Shown: in pieces, positions 35,128 to 47,089 of the stretch
Numbering within the stretch: position 1 is the first letter of the stretch
Layout: every line of letters begins with the position of its first letter
Origin: Limnoperna fortunei
Taxonomy: Eukaryota > Mollusca > Bivalvia > Mytilida > Modiolidae
Length of the DNA: 64,000 nt
NCBI GenBank assembly: GCA_944474755.1
Contig: OX104112.1
Location: forward strand, 24,950,460-25,014,459
Reading direction: 5' to 3'
The notes under the pieces: model-generated
The model's database searches: none
Told to the model about the DNA's origin: nothing
The model's input: only the letters and a program-made list of their open reading frames with translations
Program-made: the position numbers and the translations under genes

Positions 35128-36785
35128 TGCCCGGGCAAGGTGTGGTGGACTCCAGCCTTTACTGACAATGGCTGCCAGGCAAGGTGTGATGGGCTCCAAC
35201 TTTAACTGACAATGGCTGCCAGACAAGGTGTGGTGGACTCCGACCTTAACTGACAATGTCCGCCAGACAATGACAGCTAAGCAAGGTGGGGTGGACTCCA
35301 ACCTTTACTGACAATGACAGCTAGACAAGGTGTGGTGGACTCCAAACTTTACTGACAATGACAGCTAGGCAAGGTGTGGTGGACTCCAACCTTAACTGAC
35401 AATGGCTGCCAGACAAGGTGTGGTAGACTCGGACCTTAACTGACAATATCCGCCAGACAATGACAGCTAAGCAAGGTGTGGTGGATTCCAACCTTTACTG
35501 ACAATGACAGCTAGACAAGGTGTGGTGGACTCCAAACTTTACTGACAATGACAGCTAGGCAAGGTGTGGTGGACTCCAACCTTTATGACAATGACTGCCA
35601 GGAAAGGTGTGGTGGACTCCAACCTTAACTGACAATGGGGGCAAGGTGTGGTGGGCTCCAACCTTAACTGACAATGACAGCTAGGCAATGTATGGTGGAC
35701 TCCAACCTTAACTTACAATGACCGCCAGACAATGTGTGATGGACTCTAACCTTAACTGACAATGCCTGCGAGGCAAGGTGTGGTGAACTCCAACCTTAAC
35801 TGACAATGACAGCTAGGCAAGGTGCGATGGACTCTAACCTTAACTGACAATGACCGCCAGGCAAGGTGCGATGGACTCTAACCTTAACTGACAATGACTG
35901 CCAGGCAACGTGTGGTGGACTCCAACCATAACTGACAATGACAGCTAGGCAGGTGTGTTGGACTCCAACCATAGCTGACAATGACTGCCACGCAATGTGT
36001 GGTGGACTCCAATCTTAACTAACAATGACCGCGAGGCAAGGTGTGATGGACTCTAACCTTAACTGACAATGCCTGCGAGGCAAGGTGTGGTGAACTCCAA
36101 CCTTAACTGACAATGACAGCTAGGCAAGGTGTGATGGACTCGAACCTTAACTGACAAAGACTGCCAGGCAACGTGTAGTGGACTCCAACCTTACCTGACC
36201 ATGGCTGCCAGACAAGCCGTGGTGGACTCCGACCTTAACTGACAATGTCCGCCAGACAATGACAGCTAGGCAAGGTGTGGTGGACTCCAACCTTAACTGA
36301 CAATGGCTGCCAGACAAGGTGTGGTGGACTCCAAACTTTACTGACAATGACAGCTAGGCAAGGTGTGGTGGACTACAATCTTAACTAACAATGACCGCGA
36401 GGCAAGGTGTGATGGACTCTAACCTTAACTGACAATGCCTGCGAGGCAAGGTGTGGGGAACTCCAACCTTAACTGACAATGACAGCTAGGCAAGGTGTGA
36501 TGGACTCGAACCTTAACTGACAAAGACTGCCAGGCAACGTGTGGTGGACTCCAACCTTAACTGACAAAGACTGCCAGGCAACGTGTGGTAGACTCCAACC
36601 TTAACTGACAATGACTGCCAGGCAACGTGTGGTAGAATCGAACCTTAACTGACAATGACAGCTAGGCAAGGTGTGGTGGACTCCAAGCTTAACTGACAAA
36701 GACTGCCAGGAAACGTGTGGTGGACTCCAACCTTAACTGACAATGACAGCTAGGTAAGGTGTGGTGGACTTACCTTAACTATGAC
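35128..36785 (+). repeat. Minisatellite array, 44-bp unit, about 37 copies
   Basis: The unit reads GACAATGACAGCTAGGCAAG followed by GTGTGGTGGACTCCAACCTT and AACT. Consecutive units keep the 44-bp period with scattered substitutions, and variant types (CAGCTAGGC, CTGCCAGGC, CCGCCAGAC) are interleaved. Local blocks repeat as multi-unit sets, for example the CCGCCAGACAATGACAGCTA junction. Frames on the minus strand are by-products. The unit resembles the middle of the window's SINE (see finding). Confidence 0.95.
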
Positions 36786-36789
36786 TACT

Positions 36790-37750
36790 ATGCACGAAAT
36801 TCGATTTAGTTGTTATAACGTAACCTACTAAGTTTGTAATATGGATGCACAATTCATTTAAGTTAGATTATCAATTTATATGGGATTAGATTCCGTTTCC
36901 AGAAAGGTTTATCGACTGTAAAATCTGCAGATACAGAGACTAAACAAGTTTAGATATCAATACATAAAGTTGTTTATTGTGCAACATTAGCGTAAGTCAG
37001 TACTTTTTCTTTTTGCTTAAATAGAGGACTCGGTAGTCGATTAGTCTGGTCTATTCAACAAATTTTTCACTGGCCTGTCCACACAATTGATGAAATTTCG
37101 AGTCTTAATTCGGCCCTATGTGCTCAACTGTTAATTTAATTAAGAAGGAGAACATTTACAAATTTTCATGTCAAAAAAAGTGTTTTCTATACAATAAATA
37201 CAGATATATAGTGTGTTTTATTTGGTTTGTGTCTCGTTTTAATATAAATTGCTGTAATTTCGCCGTAAATAGATCTGTAACTGTAACGAAACTGTACGAT
37301 GATGTACATGATTGTACGGAGACATTTCCCGGTTTTACACGTTCATGTCTGCTTCATGAAAATATCTTGTGTAATAAACAGCAGGATGTTGATAAAAAAT
37401 ACAAGTACTGTATTATAAAGCCAGGGCTACCAGAAAACTCACGAACACAACATGAAACGCATGCGTAATAAAGTTTTGCTGAGCAGACTTTACGAATCTG
37501 GAATCTTTTGGATTAGTCTACGATAGAACGAAAAATAAAACATTCAGTTTTTCTATAACGTAGTTTTGTTGTTTGTTTACAAAAAACGTAAAAATATATT
37601 ATGAGTATATATTTTCGAAATACACAATGAGAGATATCACATTGCAGTTCTAATAGATTGATTGATGTTGAACGGACAACGAGTAATATTTCAGGTTTAT
37701 TAGTATTCAGAACAGGTAGGGAAATACTGCTATACACTCGGATACTGGTC
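36790..37750. other. Non-coding DNA between the 44-bp array and the LINE
   Basis: No recognisable gene. The 116-codon frame at 37118-37468 has no domain, splice context or compositional support. Confidence 0.5.
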
Positions 37751-37874
37751 TGTTACTTTAACATTTTAATATCACATCAACCGGTTGTGAGAAATACTAC
37801 TTACCAATTTAAAGTGTTCATTACTCGTCGTCTCCCTCTCCCTACTTCAAAGTTTAAATCCAAATATAAATGCT

Positions 37875-37940
37875 GTTTTTCTATTGGTTATCCTTCATTA
37901 TATCCTTGAAATCGGAAATGTTGAAATAAATCCTGGCCCC
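37875..37940 (+). CDS. N-terminal leader of the LINE with a 2A-like motif
   Basis: One frame reads a hydrophobic FLLVILHYILEIG followed by NVEINPGP. 2A peptides end in D-[VI]-E-x-N-P-G-P and cause ribosome skipping between the last Gly and Pro. Here all key positions are present except the leading Asp, which is Asn. The motif ends 8 bases before an A-run where the frame changes; the endonuclease frame opens just after it. In known elements such motifs sit at the protein N-terminus, which fits this position. Confidence 0.6.
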
Positions 37941-37965
37941 ATAATAAAAAAATATTACCAATTCT

Positions 37966-39330
37966 GTGTCTAATATCACAGAAGATGCAATCTCAATGTG
38001 TAATTTAAATATACGAAGTATAAGAAACAAACTTTCTTTCCTAGAAAACTTTACGGACGAATTCGACATAGTTACTCTTACCGAAACTCACTTGGACTCA
38101 AATGTAAATAATGAAGACCTGCAACTTGGTTCTTTTTCGAAAACCATTATTCGTAAGGATCGAAACAAATTTGGCGGTGGCTTGCTTATCTATGTAAAGG
38201 ACGATTTTTCAATTACGCGAAAAGGTGCACTCGAAAACCAAATTGATGAATCAATATGGGTAGAAATTAAAGGTAGAGGTAAGCTATTTTTACTTTGTTG
38301 TACTTATCGACCCGAATGGACGGACAATAACTACTGGACACGACTTAATCATGCAATAGGGTTGGGTTACGAGATTAATGAAAACATTGTGATTACGGGG
38401 GATTTTAATTCTGATTTATTTAATGTTGATAATAATAAATTAATAGACACTATGAACTTGTTCAATTTAACGAATGTGATCAATAAGCCCACACGGACAA
38501 CGGATCATAGTAGCACATTACTTGACCCAATTATCATAAGCGACTCAATTCAGTATTTATTTTCTGACGTTTTTGAAGTACCTCCTGACGTAAGTGACCA
38601 CGACTCACCAATAATATTTTTAGATTGCCCCAAATATTCATCCAATTCATTTCAAAGACAAATATGGTTGTACGATAAAACAGATATTGAACAATTTTCT
38701 ACGAAACTTGGTTCTATAAATTGGAATGGACTTCTTTCTAATGTTGAGGATGTCGATGAAATGTGTAGCATATTCACCGACGAATTTCTAGACATCGCAA
38801 GGGAGAGCATTCCATCCAGAATGGTTACCATTCGAAATAATGATAAACCGTGGTTCAACCAGGAAATTCGGAAAGAAATTCGTAGAAGAGACCGATTTAG
38901 AAAAACAGCATTAAATTCTAAAAAAGCAGCAGATCTAACAAAGTATAAAAAACAAAGGAACAAAGTAAATAATTTGAAAAAAGCTGCAAAGGAATACTTT
39001 GAAAAAAACCTTGATAATATTATATTAGATAATGCTGCTAACCCCAGAACTTATTGGAAAATTATGAAAATGTTAATAAAATCAAATAAAGGATGTTGTA
39101 ATATACCTCCACTTCTAAATGTCATTCAAAATCACAGCTTGGGAGATGTTGTCTACGGGGACGACGAGAAATGTGAGCTATTAAATACATATTTCAGTCA
39201 AATTTCAACACTAAATGATGAAAATGTTATTCATTCCAGATTTTTAACCGAGAACAAATATACAACTCCACGACATAGTAATCAGTATAGAAGAAATTGT
39301 AGACATTATAAAAACTCTAGAACCCAATGA
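37966..39330 (+). CDS. LINE endonuclease domain (apurinic/apyrimidinic type)
   Basis: A frame of 454 codons beginning at a non-ATG codon. Motifs of the exonuclease-endonuclease-phosphatase fold appear in order: CNLNIRSIRNK (catalytic Asn), LTETHLDSN (catalytic Glu), GGGLLIYVK, CCTYRP, ITGDFNSDL (Asp/Asn pair) and VSDHDSP (catalytic Asp-His). A basic linker (KEIRRRDRFRK) follows, where the RT frame should continue. The frame is lost near 39270, so the last 20 or so residues are out of register. It nicks target DNA for target-primed reverse transcription. Confidence 0.9.
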   Translation: MSNITEDAISMCNLNIRSIRNKLSFLENFTDEFDIVTLTETHLDSNVNNEDLQLGSFSKTIIRKDRNKFGGGLLIYVKDDFSITRKGALENQIDESIWVEIKGRGKLFLLCCTYRPEWTDNNYWTRLNHAIGLGYEINENIVITGDFNSDLFNVDNNKLIDTMNLFNLTNVINKPTRTTDHSSTLLDPIIISDSIQYLFSDVFEVPPDVSDHDSPIIFLDCPKYSSNSFQRQIWLYDKTDIEQFSTKLGSINWNGLLSNVEDVDEMCSIFTDEFLDIARESIPSRMVTIRNNDKPWFNQEIRKEIRRRDRFRKTALNSKKAADLTKYKKQRNKVNNLKKAAKEYFEKNLDNIILDNAANPRTYWKIMKMLIKSNKGCCNIPPLLNVIQNHSLGDVVYGDDEKCELLNTYFSQISTLNDENVIHSRFLTENKYTTPRHSNQYRRNCRHYKNSRTQ

Positions 39331-40114
39331 AGCATCAGGGCCAGACATAATAAGCCACAAAATGTTAAAACTTTGTCCTGAAAAAGTAGCAATTCCACTT
39401 CACTTAATATTTAATAAATCTCTAGATCAGTGCAAATACCCATCTGGTTGGAAGATTGCAAATGTTATTGCAATATTCAAAAAGGGTGACAGCTCAATGC
39501 CGTCTAATTATAAACCAATATCGCTTATTAGCTGCGTCGGCAAGGTAATGGAACGTATTATTTATAAGTATGTTTTTAACCACATGCAAAGAAATAATCT
39601 TATATATCAATACCAGTCTGGCTTTCTTCCTAATTGTTCCACAGTCCACCAGTTGATAGAAATTTACAATTGTATTTTAAATTCCCTCGAGAGGAAGGAA
39701 ATAAACTGCTTTGTTTTTTGTGATTTTTCCAAAGCATTTGATAAGGTTTGGCATAAAGGTTTATTACATAAAATGAAATCGTATGGAGTAAATGGAAATT
39801 TATTAGAATGGTTTAAAAGCTATTTGAATAATAGACAACAGAGAGTAGTAATCAAACAATCGTCATCCGAGCTTTGCAATGTGTCTGCTGGTGTCCCACA
39901 AGGGTCGGTGCTGGGTCCATTATTATTTATTATATATATCAATGACATAGCTGAAAAACTTGTCTCCTTATGTAGACTGTTTGCTGATGACACGTCGTTC
40001 AGCTATTCTAGTCGCGACCCTTCGCAGATACAGACTGTTATCGATCACGATTTGAAAGAGCTGAACGACTGGTCCAAAAAATGGTTAATGTCATTTAACC
40101 CCGAAAAAAACTGA
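39280..40114 (+). CDS. LINE reverse transcriptase domain
   Basis: The frame restarts near 39280 (IEEIVDIIKTLEPNEASGPD) and runs to 40114. RT motifs: IAIFKKGD and YKPISLISCVGKVMER (fingers), FCDFSKAFDKVWH (first catalytic Asp), GVPQGSVLGPLLF, and LFADDTSF, the F-A-D-D active site. The frame breaks in an A-run (CCGAAAAAAAC) after NPEK; the continuation TEIMLFSN is one base away. It copies element RNA at the nicked target. Confidence 0.92.
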
Positions 40115-40118
40115 AATT

Positions 40119-41143
40119 ATGTTATTTTCAAACATAATAACACCGGATATGCGATTTACACTAAGTGACATTAATATACCCATTACTAATCTTCATAAAC
40201 ATCTAGGGGTCACCTTTAGCAGTGATGCTAAGTGGAATACACACATTGATAATATTATATGTAGTGTTTCAAAGCACCTGAACGTACTCAGGAAACTTAA
40301 ATATAAACTTACTCGGAAAAACTATATTTAGTCTTCATAAGACCACTTTTTGAATATGCCTGTGAAGTTTGGGACAACATGGGGGTGGGCTACTGCAATA
40401 AACTTGAACAATTACAACTCGAGGCTGCTCGAATAGTCACAGGCCTACCAATATTTACTAATGCAATTAATATTTATACTGAAATTGGGTGGGAGTCTTT
40501 GGATGAGCGCAGGAAACGCAGGAAGTTACAAATGTTCTATAATATACAGCACAACTCGGCACCAGCATATCTGTGTAACTTAATTCCTCCTACAATACAA
40601 AACACGGCAGTTTATCCCTTGCGCAATGGTAACAATATTATGACTCCCTTCTGTAGACTTTCCCTGACTGATGAATCGTTCATACCTTCAACTATTCGAC
40701 AGTGGAACCGTTTAGATCTATCACTCCGTAATGTTGACTCTATATTTAAATTTAAATCTGAATTAAAAAACTTGAACCCACATAGAAGAGTTCCAAAACA
40801 CTATGAATATGGTCATCGAAAACTTAATATTGTCCTAACCCAATTAAGATGTTCAGTATCAACATTGAATTATGACCTATACAGGGTAAATATCTTATCT
40901 GATCCATCTTGTCGATGTGGATCTGATCGTGAAGATTCAAATCATTACTTCTTGGAATGTTCGAAATATGCTAACATTAGGAATAGATTATTTCAAAACC
41001 TTCAGTGGCTGCCAATCTATTGTCCAGTAAATTTAGAACTTCTTACATTTGGTAATTGTCTTTTGACTAATGAGCAGAACGAACTAGTTTTTAAGCACGT
41101 CTTTGAGCATATTAAAGGGTCAGAAAGGTTCCCGATTGTTTGA
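40119..41143 (+). CDS. LINE ORF C-terminus with zinc-knuckle-like motif
   Basis: Two frames, 40119-40331 and 40379-41143, cover the RT thumb (HLGVTFSSDAKWNTHI, LNVLRKLKYKL, LEYAC-like FEYACEVWDN) and the tail. LEQLQLEAARIVTGL is the conserved post-RT motif, and CRCGSDREDSNHYFLEC is the terminal Cys/His cluster found in many LINE proteins. The frame changes near 40325. The stop is at 41141-41143. Confidence 0.88.
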
Positions 41144-41449
41144 TTCTTTTCACAATGTTTTTAAATCACACTCATCATCACATCTATCATCTATCATCTA
41201 TCCTCTATTTTCTCTCTATTCCTTTTTTTTCTTTAATATTTGTCAAATGTTTTATTTTATCCCTTAAGGTTCATTTCTAACAAACATAATATAATTTGAA
41301 TTGTATTACTATGTATGCTGCTCCATCAATATATTTTTGTAACATACTGTATATTTGGAGAAGACTTCATAAGTTTGATTAACTTGTGTCTTATCCTATT
41401 TGCATAGTTGAGCAAATAAAATATGTTTAAACTTAAAACCGGTTGTGTT

Positions 41450-42260
41450 CTTTAGTCATAGAGTTCTGTCAACGTTAGATGTGTAGTACGTAGAGCGAAC
41501 TAACACTAAGTAGATTTTCAAGATTTTTAAATATAAATGAGGCTTAAGCAACTTTTCAGATAAAGTCACTGAAAAAATAAAAGTCGCCAACTTGAGTAAT
41601 ATACAACATCATTACAATAATTGTTCCCGAAGCGACGACCATTATTAATAGAAGATAATTGTTCAATTAATCATTTTGAGGATTGCATAATATTCTGAAC
41701 AGGAATAGATTAAATTTACATTTGTGTGCATGTTGTTCTTACTACTTGTGGCTTTCGTGCTTAAATCGAGGTACATAAAATACCAGTGGCTGTGTGCAAC
41801 AAACATATCTCTCGGACTTTTAAAAATCCAGTCAGTTGTACTTAAAATTTGGTCTACAGTGTATTTTCCTGTTTATCTAGGTAGTCTAGACTACCCTTCC
41901 TCCTTTCTCATTAAAGCAAGATGACAATAGGTATAGTTAACACTAAAAGTTTAGTAAGAGCTCATATAGACAATAGCTCGATTTGTAACATGTGACGTCA
42001 CGGGGGTTGGTTCTTGTCACACAGTACAGAATCGCCTAAAATAAGTCTTGTATTGATCTGTAATCGGTTATTACATCACAGAAAAATAAAACCTGGTGCC
42101 ACCCTGTTTGCCCCTACCTCCCACCCACCCACCGCCACTATTGACGCAACTGTTACCATAGGACCAATAACTAATAAACAATATAATGCAAATGTTTTTT
42201 TTAATTTTCTGTGTATTACTGTTAACAGAAACAAAAAAGTCTCAGATCGAATGAATCCAA
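41450..42260. other. Non-coding DNA after the LINE
   Basis: No exon recognised; short open frames have no support. Confidence 0.5.
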
Positions 42261-42261
42261 T

Positions 42262-42640
42262 GCATTAAAACTGGTAACTACCTCTTTTAACAAAACATGA
42301 AAGAAGTATGCAAGAAATTCAGATCAAAATATATAAACTTTTCACGTCTTTGATACTTTCTGCCCTGTTACTGTAGAGTGCGGGAGATAGTGGGATTCGT
42401 CCTCAGGTCGAGTCAAAACATTAAAACTGGTACCTATTGCTTATAAGCAAGGAACAAGAAGTACATGTGTGTAAGTAATGCAGAATAAAACACAAAATAT
42501 ACTTTAACGTTTTTAATAATTTCTTGGCCAAAAGTGGCATGCATGTTACTTTACAGTGCAGAAGATGGTGGAACTACGGTCGGGTCAATTCAATACAGTG
42601 AAACTGCCATCTACACCTTATCACGTTATGTAAGAATTAG
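42262..42640 (+). repeat. Degenerate tandem duplication, unit about 160-175 bp
   Basis: TTAAAACTGGTAACTACCTC at 42265 recurs as TTAAAACTGGTACCTATTGC at 42420 and AGTGAAACTGCCATCTACAC at 42597. Between them TTACTGTAGAGTGCGGGAGA matches TTACTTTACAGTGCAGAAGA. Old and diverged. Confidence 0.6.
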
Positions 42641-42994
42641 TTAGCTTGGATTCAGATGTCCGAGCATCGTCGGAACCCCACAAACAGTTGCGTTCTCGCT
42701 ATGCAACAACTTACTGGTAGCGGGAACACTAGCAGATATTTTATCGTTTTGCATTAATATTCATTAAATTTTAGGAGACGATTGGAACATCTTTTTGTAT
42801 GCATTGCTATGACATCCAAAGTCGTGCATGTTTTGCACAAAATATTAACATATAATTTATCACTACACGTTTTTACAGAAACGTAGATGAAGGCGTGCAG
42901 GTGTTGTCAACTAGTCAATCGACTTGATGAAAATTTATCTATACGTTCTTCTATCAAAGGACACATTTACTAAACGAAATTATGCATGTCATTT

Positions 42995-43075
42995 CTCATT
43001 TGATTGGTTGTAAATCCCTCGCCGGAAGTAAAAAGAACCAATGAAAATAGGATGATAAATATTCATAAAACAAAA
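42995..43075 (+). repeat. Interspersed CCAAT/TATTCAT-bearing repeat, copy 1
   Basis: TTTGATTGGTTGTAAATCCC, TCGCCGGAAGTAAAAAGAAC, CAATGAAAAT and GATAAATATTCATAAAAC parallel 54731-54802 block by block. It contains CCAAT boxes in both directions. Function unknown. Confidence 0.55.
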
Positions 43076-43079
43076 ACAT

Positions 43080-44025
43080 AGCTACAATTGGGCCCACGGT
43101 CGATGAAGTAGGAGCGTTTTGACTTGTGTTAATTACTGTGGATTGTTATTACATTATGCAATCATTTTAAATATCTATTACAGCCTAATTTAGTACACAA
43201 CATATATACTTATAACGCAGAGCTTGATGTCACGGCATTTATACACACACCGTACAGTGAATAACTCACGAATTATAGATGTGGACAAGTTTATGTTTAT
43301 CTCCCTTCGACTGTAAATGGGATTCATCCCAAGGTGGACATACGAACAATCCATATCATGTGGTATACATATATTATTTTTAGATGGGATTTTGGTAGAC
43401 AATATTCCCTGAATAAATAAAACCATGAGTGACGCGGTTGAATGTTGAATAAACACATATTTATAAAACTGCGAAAAACATGGAAAAAACTCTAGTTGCA
43501 TTGCAAATGAAATGTAAATTCCTATTTTGCTTGTTGAATATATAGACATGTCGTTATTCAACACAACTGGTTGTCTTTTTTGCCCTTATCAACTCCCGAC
43601 CTAGTTGCATATCACATTTATTATCAAGCCGAGACCTCCATATCTGCCGGAATAAAGACTCTCAGGCAGATATATAGATCGCGGATTGATCGTGTAGATA
43701 CGCTGATGTATATACATTGGTTAAGACTTATGTTCTTTATCTGTTTATACATCATTTTACGTGTTTTATGTCAATCCGGGAAAATTGTTAAATGTGATTC
43801 CAACTTAAATAAAGAAAAATGATATTGTTTACGTTTCGTCTGTTAAACGCAATTTGTGACAGTAAAATTCCCGATTGACGTTGGCAACGTTTTCAATAGC
43901 AACATTTCTTTCATTTATACTTTCAGTCATTTTATTGATTTAAATACATGTATAGATACATTGTTAAAATAATTTTTAAATCCATGTAGAAATTGTGAAA
44001 ATAAAATAAGATAAAACTAAATATT
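43080..44025. other. Non-coding DNA
   Basis: Nothing recognised. The frames at 43190-43564 and 43571-43822 show no domain or exon structure. Confidence 0.5.
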
Positions 44026-44027
44026 AA

Positions 44028-46800
44028 CTTACCTACCTACCTATCACACAAACCTAACTACCTTTACCTACCTACATACTGCTTACTTATAGTACTATCG
44101 GCTATCATACCTACTCACTCACCTATATGTACCTAGCTGCCATCCTTCTTACCCACTAACTTACCTACATGTGCCCAGCGGCCAACCTACATATCTACTA
44201 GCTGCCCTACATGTACCCAGCTGCCAATCTACCTACCCATTGACTGAACCTACATGTACCCAGTGGCCAACCTACCTACCCATTAACTGAACCAATATGT
44301 ATCCAGAGGCCAACCTACCTACTAACTGAGCCTACATGTACCCAGCGGCCAACCTAACTACCCACTAACTGCCCTACATGCACCCAGTGGCCAACCTAAC
44401 TACCCAATAACTGCCCTACATGTACCCAGCGGCCAACTTAACTGCACATTAACTGCCCTACATATACCCAGCGGCCAACCTACATATCCACTAACAGCAC
44501 TACTTGTACCCAGCGGCCAACCTACATATCCACTAACCCAGCGGCCAACCTACTTACACACTAACTGCACTACATGTACCCAGCGGCCAACCTACCTACC
44601 CACTGACTGAACCTACATGTACCCAGCGGCCAACCTACCTACCCACTAACTGCACTACATGTACCCAGCGGCCAACCTACAAATCCACTAACCCAGCGGC
44701 CAACCTACTTACCCACTAACTGCCCTACATGTACCCAGCGGCCAACCTACATATCCACTAACCCAGCGGCCAACCTACTTACCCACTAACTGCCCTACAT
44801 GTACCCAGCGGCCAACGTACTTACCCACTAACTGCCCTACATGTACCCAGCGGCCAACCTAACTACCCACTTACTGCCCTACATGTACCCAACGGCCAAC
44901 TTAACTGCACATTAACTGCCCTACATATACCCAGCGGCCAACCTACATATCCACTTACCCAGCGGCCAACCTACTTACCCACTAACTGCCCTACATGTAC
45001 CCAGCGGCCAACGTACTTACCCACTAACTGCCCTACATGTACCCAGCGGCCAACCTAACTACCCACTTACTGCCCTACATGTACCCAACGGCCAACTTAA
45101 CTGCACATTAACTGCCCTACATGTACCCAGCGGCCAACGTACTTACCCACTAACTGCCCTACATATACCCAGCGGCCAACCTACTTACCCACTAACTGCC
45201 CTACATGTACCCAACGGCCAACTTAACTGCACATTAACTGCCCTACATATACCCAGCGGCCAACCTACATATCCACTTACCCAGCGGCCAACCTACTTAC
45301 CCACTAACTTCCCTACATGTACCCAGCGGCCAACCTTCTTACCCACTGACTGAACCTACATGTACCCAGCGGCCAACATACTTACCCACTAACTGCACTA
45401 CATGTATCCAGCGGCCAACCTACTTACCCACTGACTGAACCTACATGTATCCAGCGGCCAACCAACCTACCCATTAACAGAACCAACATGCATCCAGCGG
45501 TCAACCAACCTACCCATTAACAGAACCTACTTGTACCCAGCGGCCAACCAACCTACCCATTAACTGAACCAACATGTATCCAGCGGTCAACCAACCTACC
45601 CATTAACTGAACCAACAGGTATCCAGCGGTCAACTTACCTACCTACTAACAGAGCCTACATGTACCCAGCGGCCAACCTATCTACCCACTAACTGCCCTA
45701 CATGTACCCAGAGGCCAACCTAACTAGCCACTAACTGCCCTACATATACCCAGCGGCTAACCTACCTAGCCACTTACTGCCCTACATGTACCCAGCGGCC
45801 AACCTAACTACCCACTTACTGCCCTACATGTACCCAGCGGCCAACCTAACTGCACATTAACTGCCCTACATGTACCGAGCAGCCAACCTAACTACCCTAC
45901 ATATACCCAGCGGCCAACCTACATATCCACTTACAGCTCTACTTGTACCCAGCGGCCAACCTATATATCCACTAACTGCCCTACATTTACCCAGCGGTCA
46001 ACCTACATACCTACATGTACTAACTGCCCTACGTGTACCCAGCGGCCAACCTACATATCCACTAACCCAGCGGCCAACCAAACTACCCACTGACTGAACC
46101 TACATGTACCCAGAAGCAAACCAACCTACCCATTAACCGAACCAACATGTATCCAGCGGTCAACCAACCTACCCATTAACTGAACCAACAGGTATCCAGC
46201 GGTCAACTTACCTACCTACTAACAGAGCCTACATATACCCAGCGGCTAACCTAACTACCCACTAACTCCCCTACAAGTACCCAGCGGCCAACCTACTTAC
46301 CCACTGACTGCCCTACATGAACCCAGCAGCCAACCTACGTACCCACTAACTGCCCTACATGTACCCAGCGGCTAACCTACCTACCCATTGACTGAACCTA
46401 CATGTACCCAGCGGCCAACCAACCTAGCAATTAACTGAACCAACATGTATCCAGCGGTCAACTTACCTACCTACTAACAGAGCCTACATGTATCCAGCGG
46501 CCAATCTTACTACCCAATAACTGCCCTACATGTACCCAGAGGCCAACCTAACTACCCACTAACTGCCCTACATGTCCCCAGCGGCTAACCTAACTAGCCC
46601 CTAACTGCCCTACATGTACCCAGCGGCAAACCTAACTACCATTTTACTGCCCTACATATACCCAGCGGGCAACCTACATATCCACTAACTACCCTACATG
46701 TACCCAGCGGCCAACCTACCTATCCACTATCTGCCCTACCTATACATAGCGGCTAACTTACCCACTAACTGCACTACTTGTACATACGTACCTATTGCCA
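44028..46800 (+). repeat. Minisatellite array with 42-bp and 29-bp units
   Basis: The main unit is CCCTACATGTACCCAGCGGC followed by CAACCTACTTACCCACTAAC and TG. A shorter unit of 29 bp lacks the CTACATGT part. The array starts from a (CCTA)n-like simple repeat at 44028-44110 and spans about 2.75 kb, the largest in the window. Sets of units recur in the same order, for example around 44860-45020 and 45050-45300, so it has higher-order structure. Frames through it are not genes. Confidence 0.95.
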
Positions 46801-47089
46801 TACTTACAGTATATGTACCGACATATTTATACCAAATGATACTCCGAAAATATTTATGTGGTAGTACAAGAGATACCCGTAAAGTCTACTAACAAGTGTT
46901 CGTTCGTTGTCTGCTTCGCAGTTGTGCAGCGTGGGCGAGATTTCCGGACTACATGTATTTAAAATTTATTTTACGGAAAAAATTGTCGATAAAAATTCTA
47001 TGCAATTTGGTCAAGAGGATGTTAATTTCAACTTTGTTTTAAATTATGATGCAGCCGATTTACCCCCTTTTTTTCTCTTAATCGATATT

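Larger units (their letters stand above)
37790..41436 (+). mobile_element. Nearly complete non-LTR retrotransposon (Jockey superfamily type)
   Basis: The element has a 2A-like motif, an AP endonuclease, a reverse transcriptase and a C-terminal zinc-knuckle-like region. It is bounded by an 11-bp direct repeat, AACCGGTTGTG, at 37779-37789 and 41437-41447, which I take as the target-site duplication. A (CATCTAT)n-like tract (41170-41205) and an AATAAA-rich 3' end follow the stop at 41143. I count about four frame breaks: an A-run near 37946, one near 39270, an A-run near 40108 and one near 40325. The copy is therefore inactive, but it is recent by its intact repeat and few lesions. The exact 5' end depends on the direct repeat being correct. 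Confidence 0.85.

Noticed and set aside
35101..36347. Several 60-66 codon minus-strand frames
   Set aside because: They are by-products of the 44-bp minisatellite, with no start context or exon structure.
37118..37468. 116-codon plus-strand frame
   Set aside because: No recognisable domain, signal peptide or splice support; compatible with chance in this AT-rich stretch.
45870..46097. Frame with repeated VPSGQPTYPLTAL
   Set aside because: It is a product of the 42/29-bp minisatellite; stops recur in neighbouring units.
44028..46800. SINE origin for the 42/29-bp array
   Set aside because: I could not align its unit with any part of the SINE, unlike the other two arrays.
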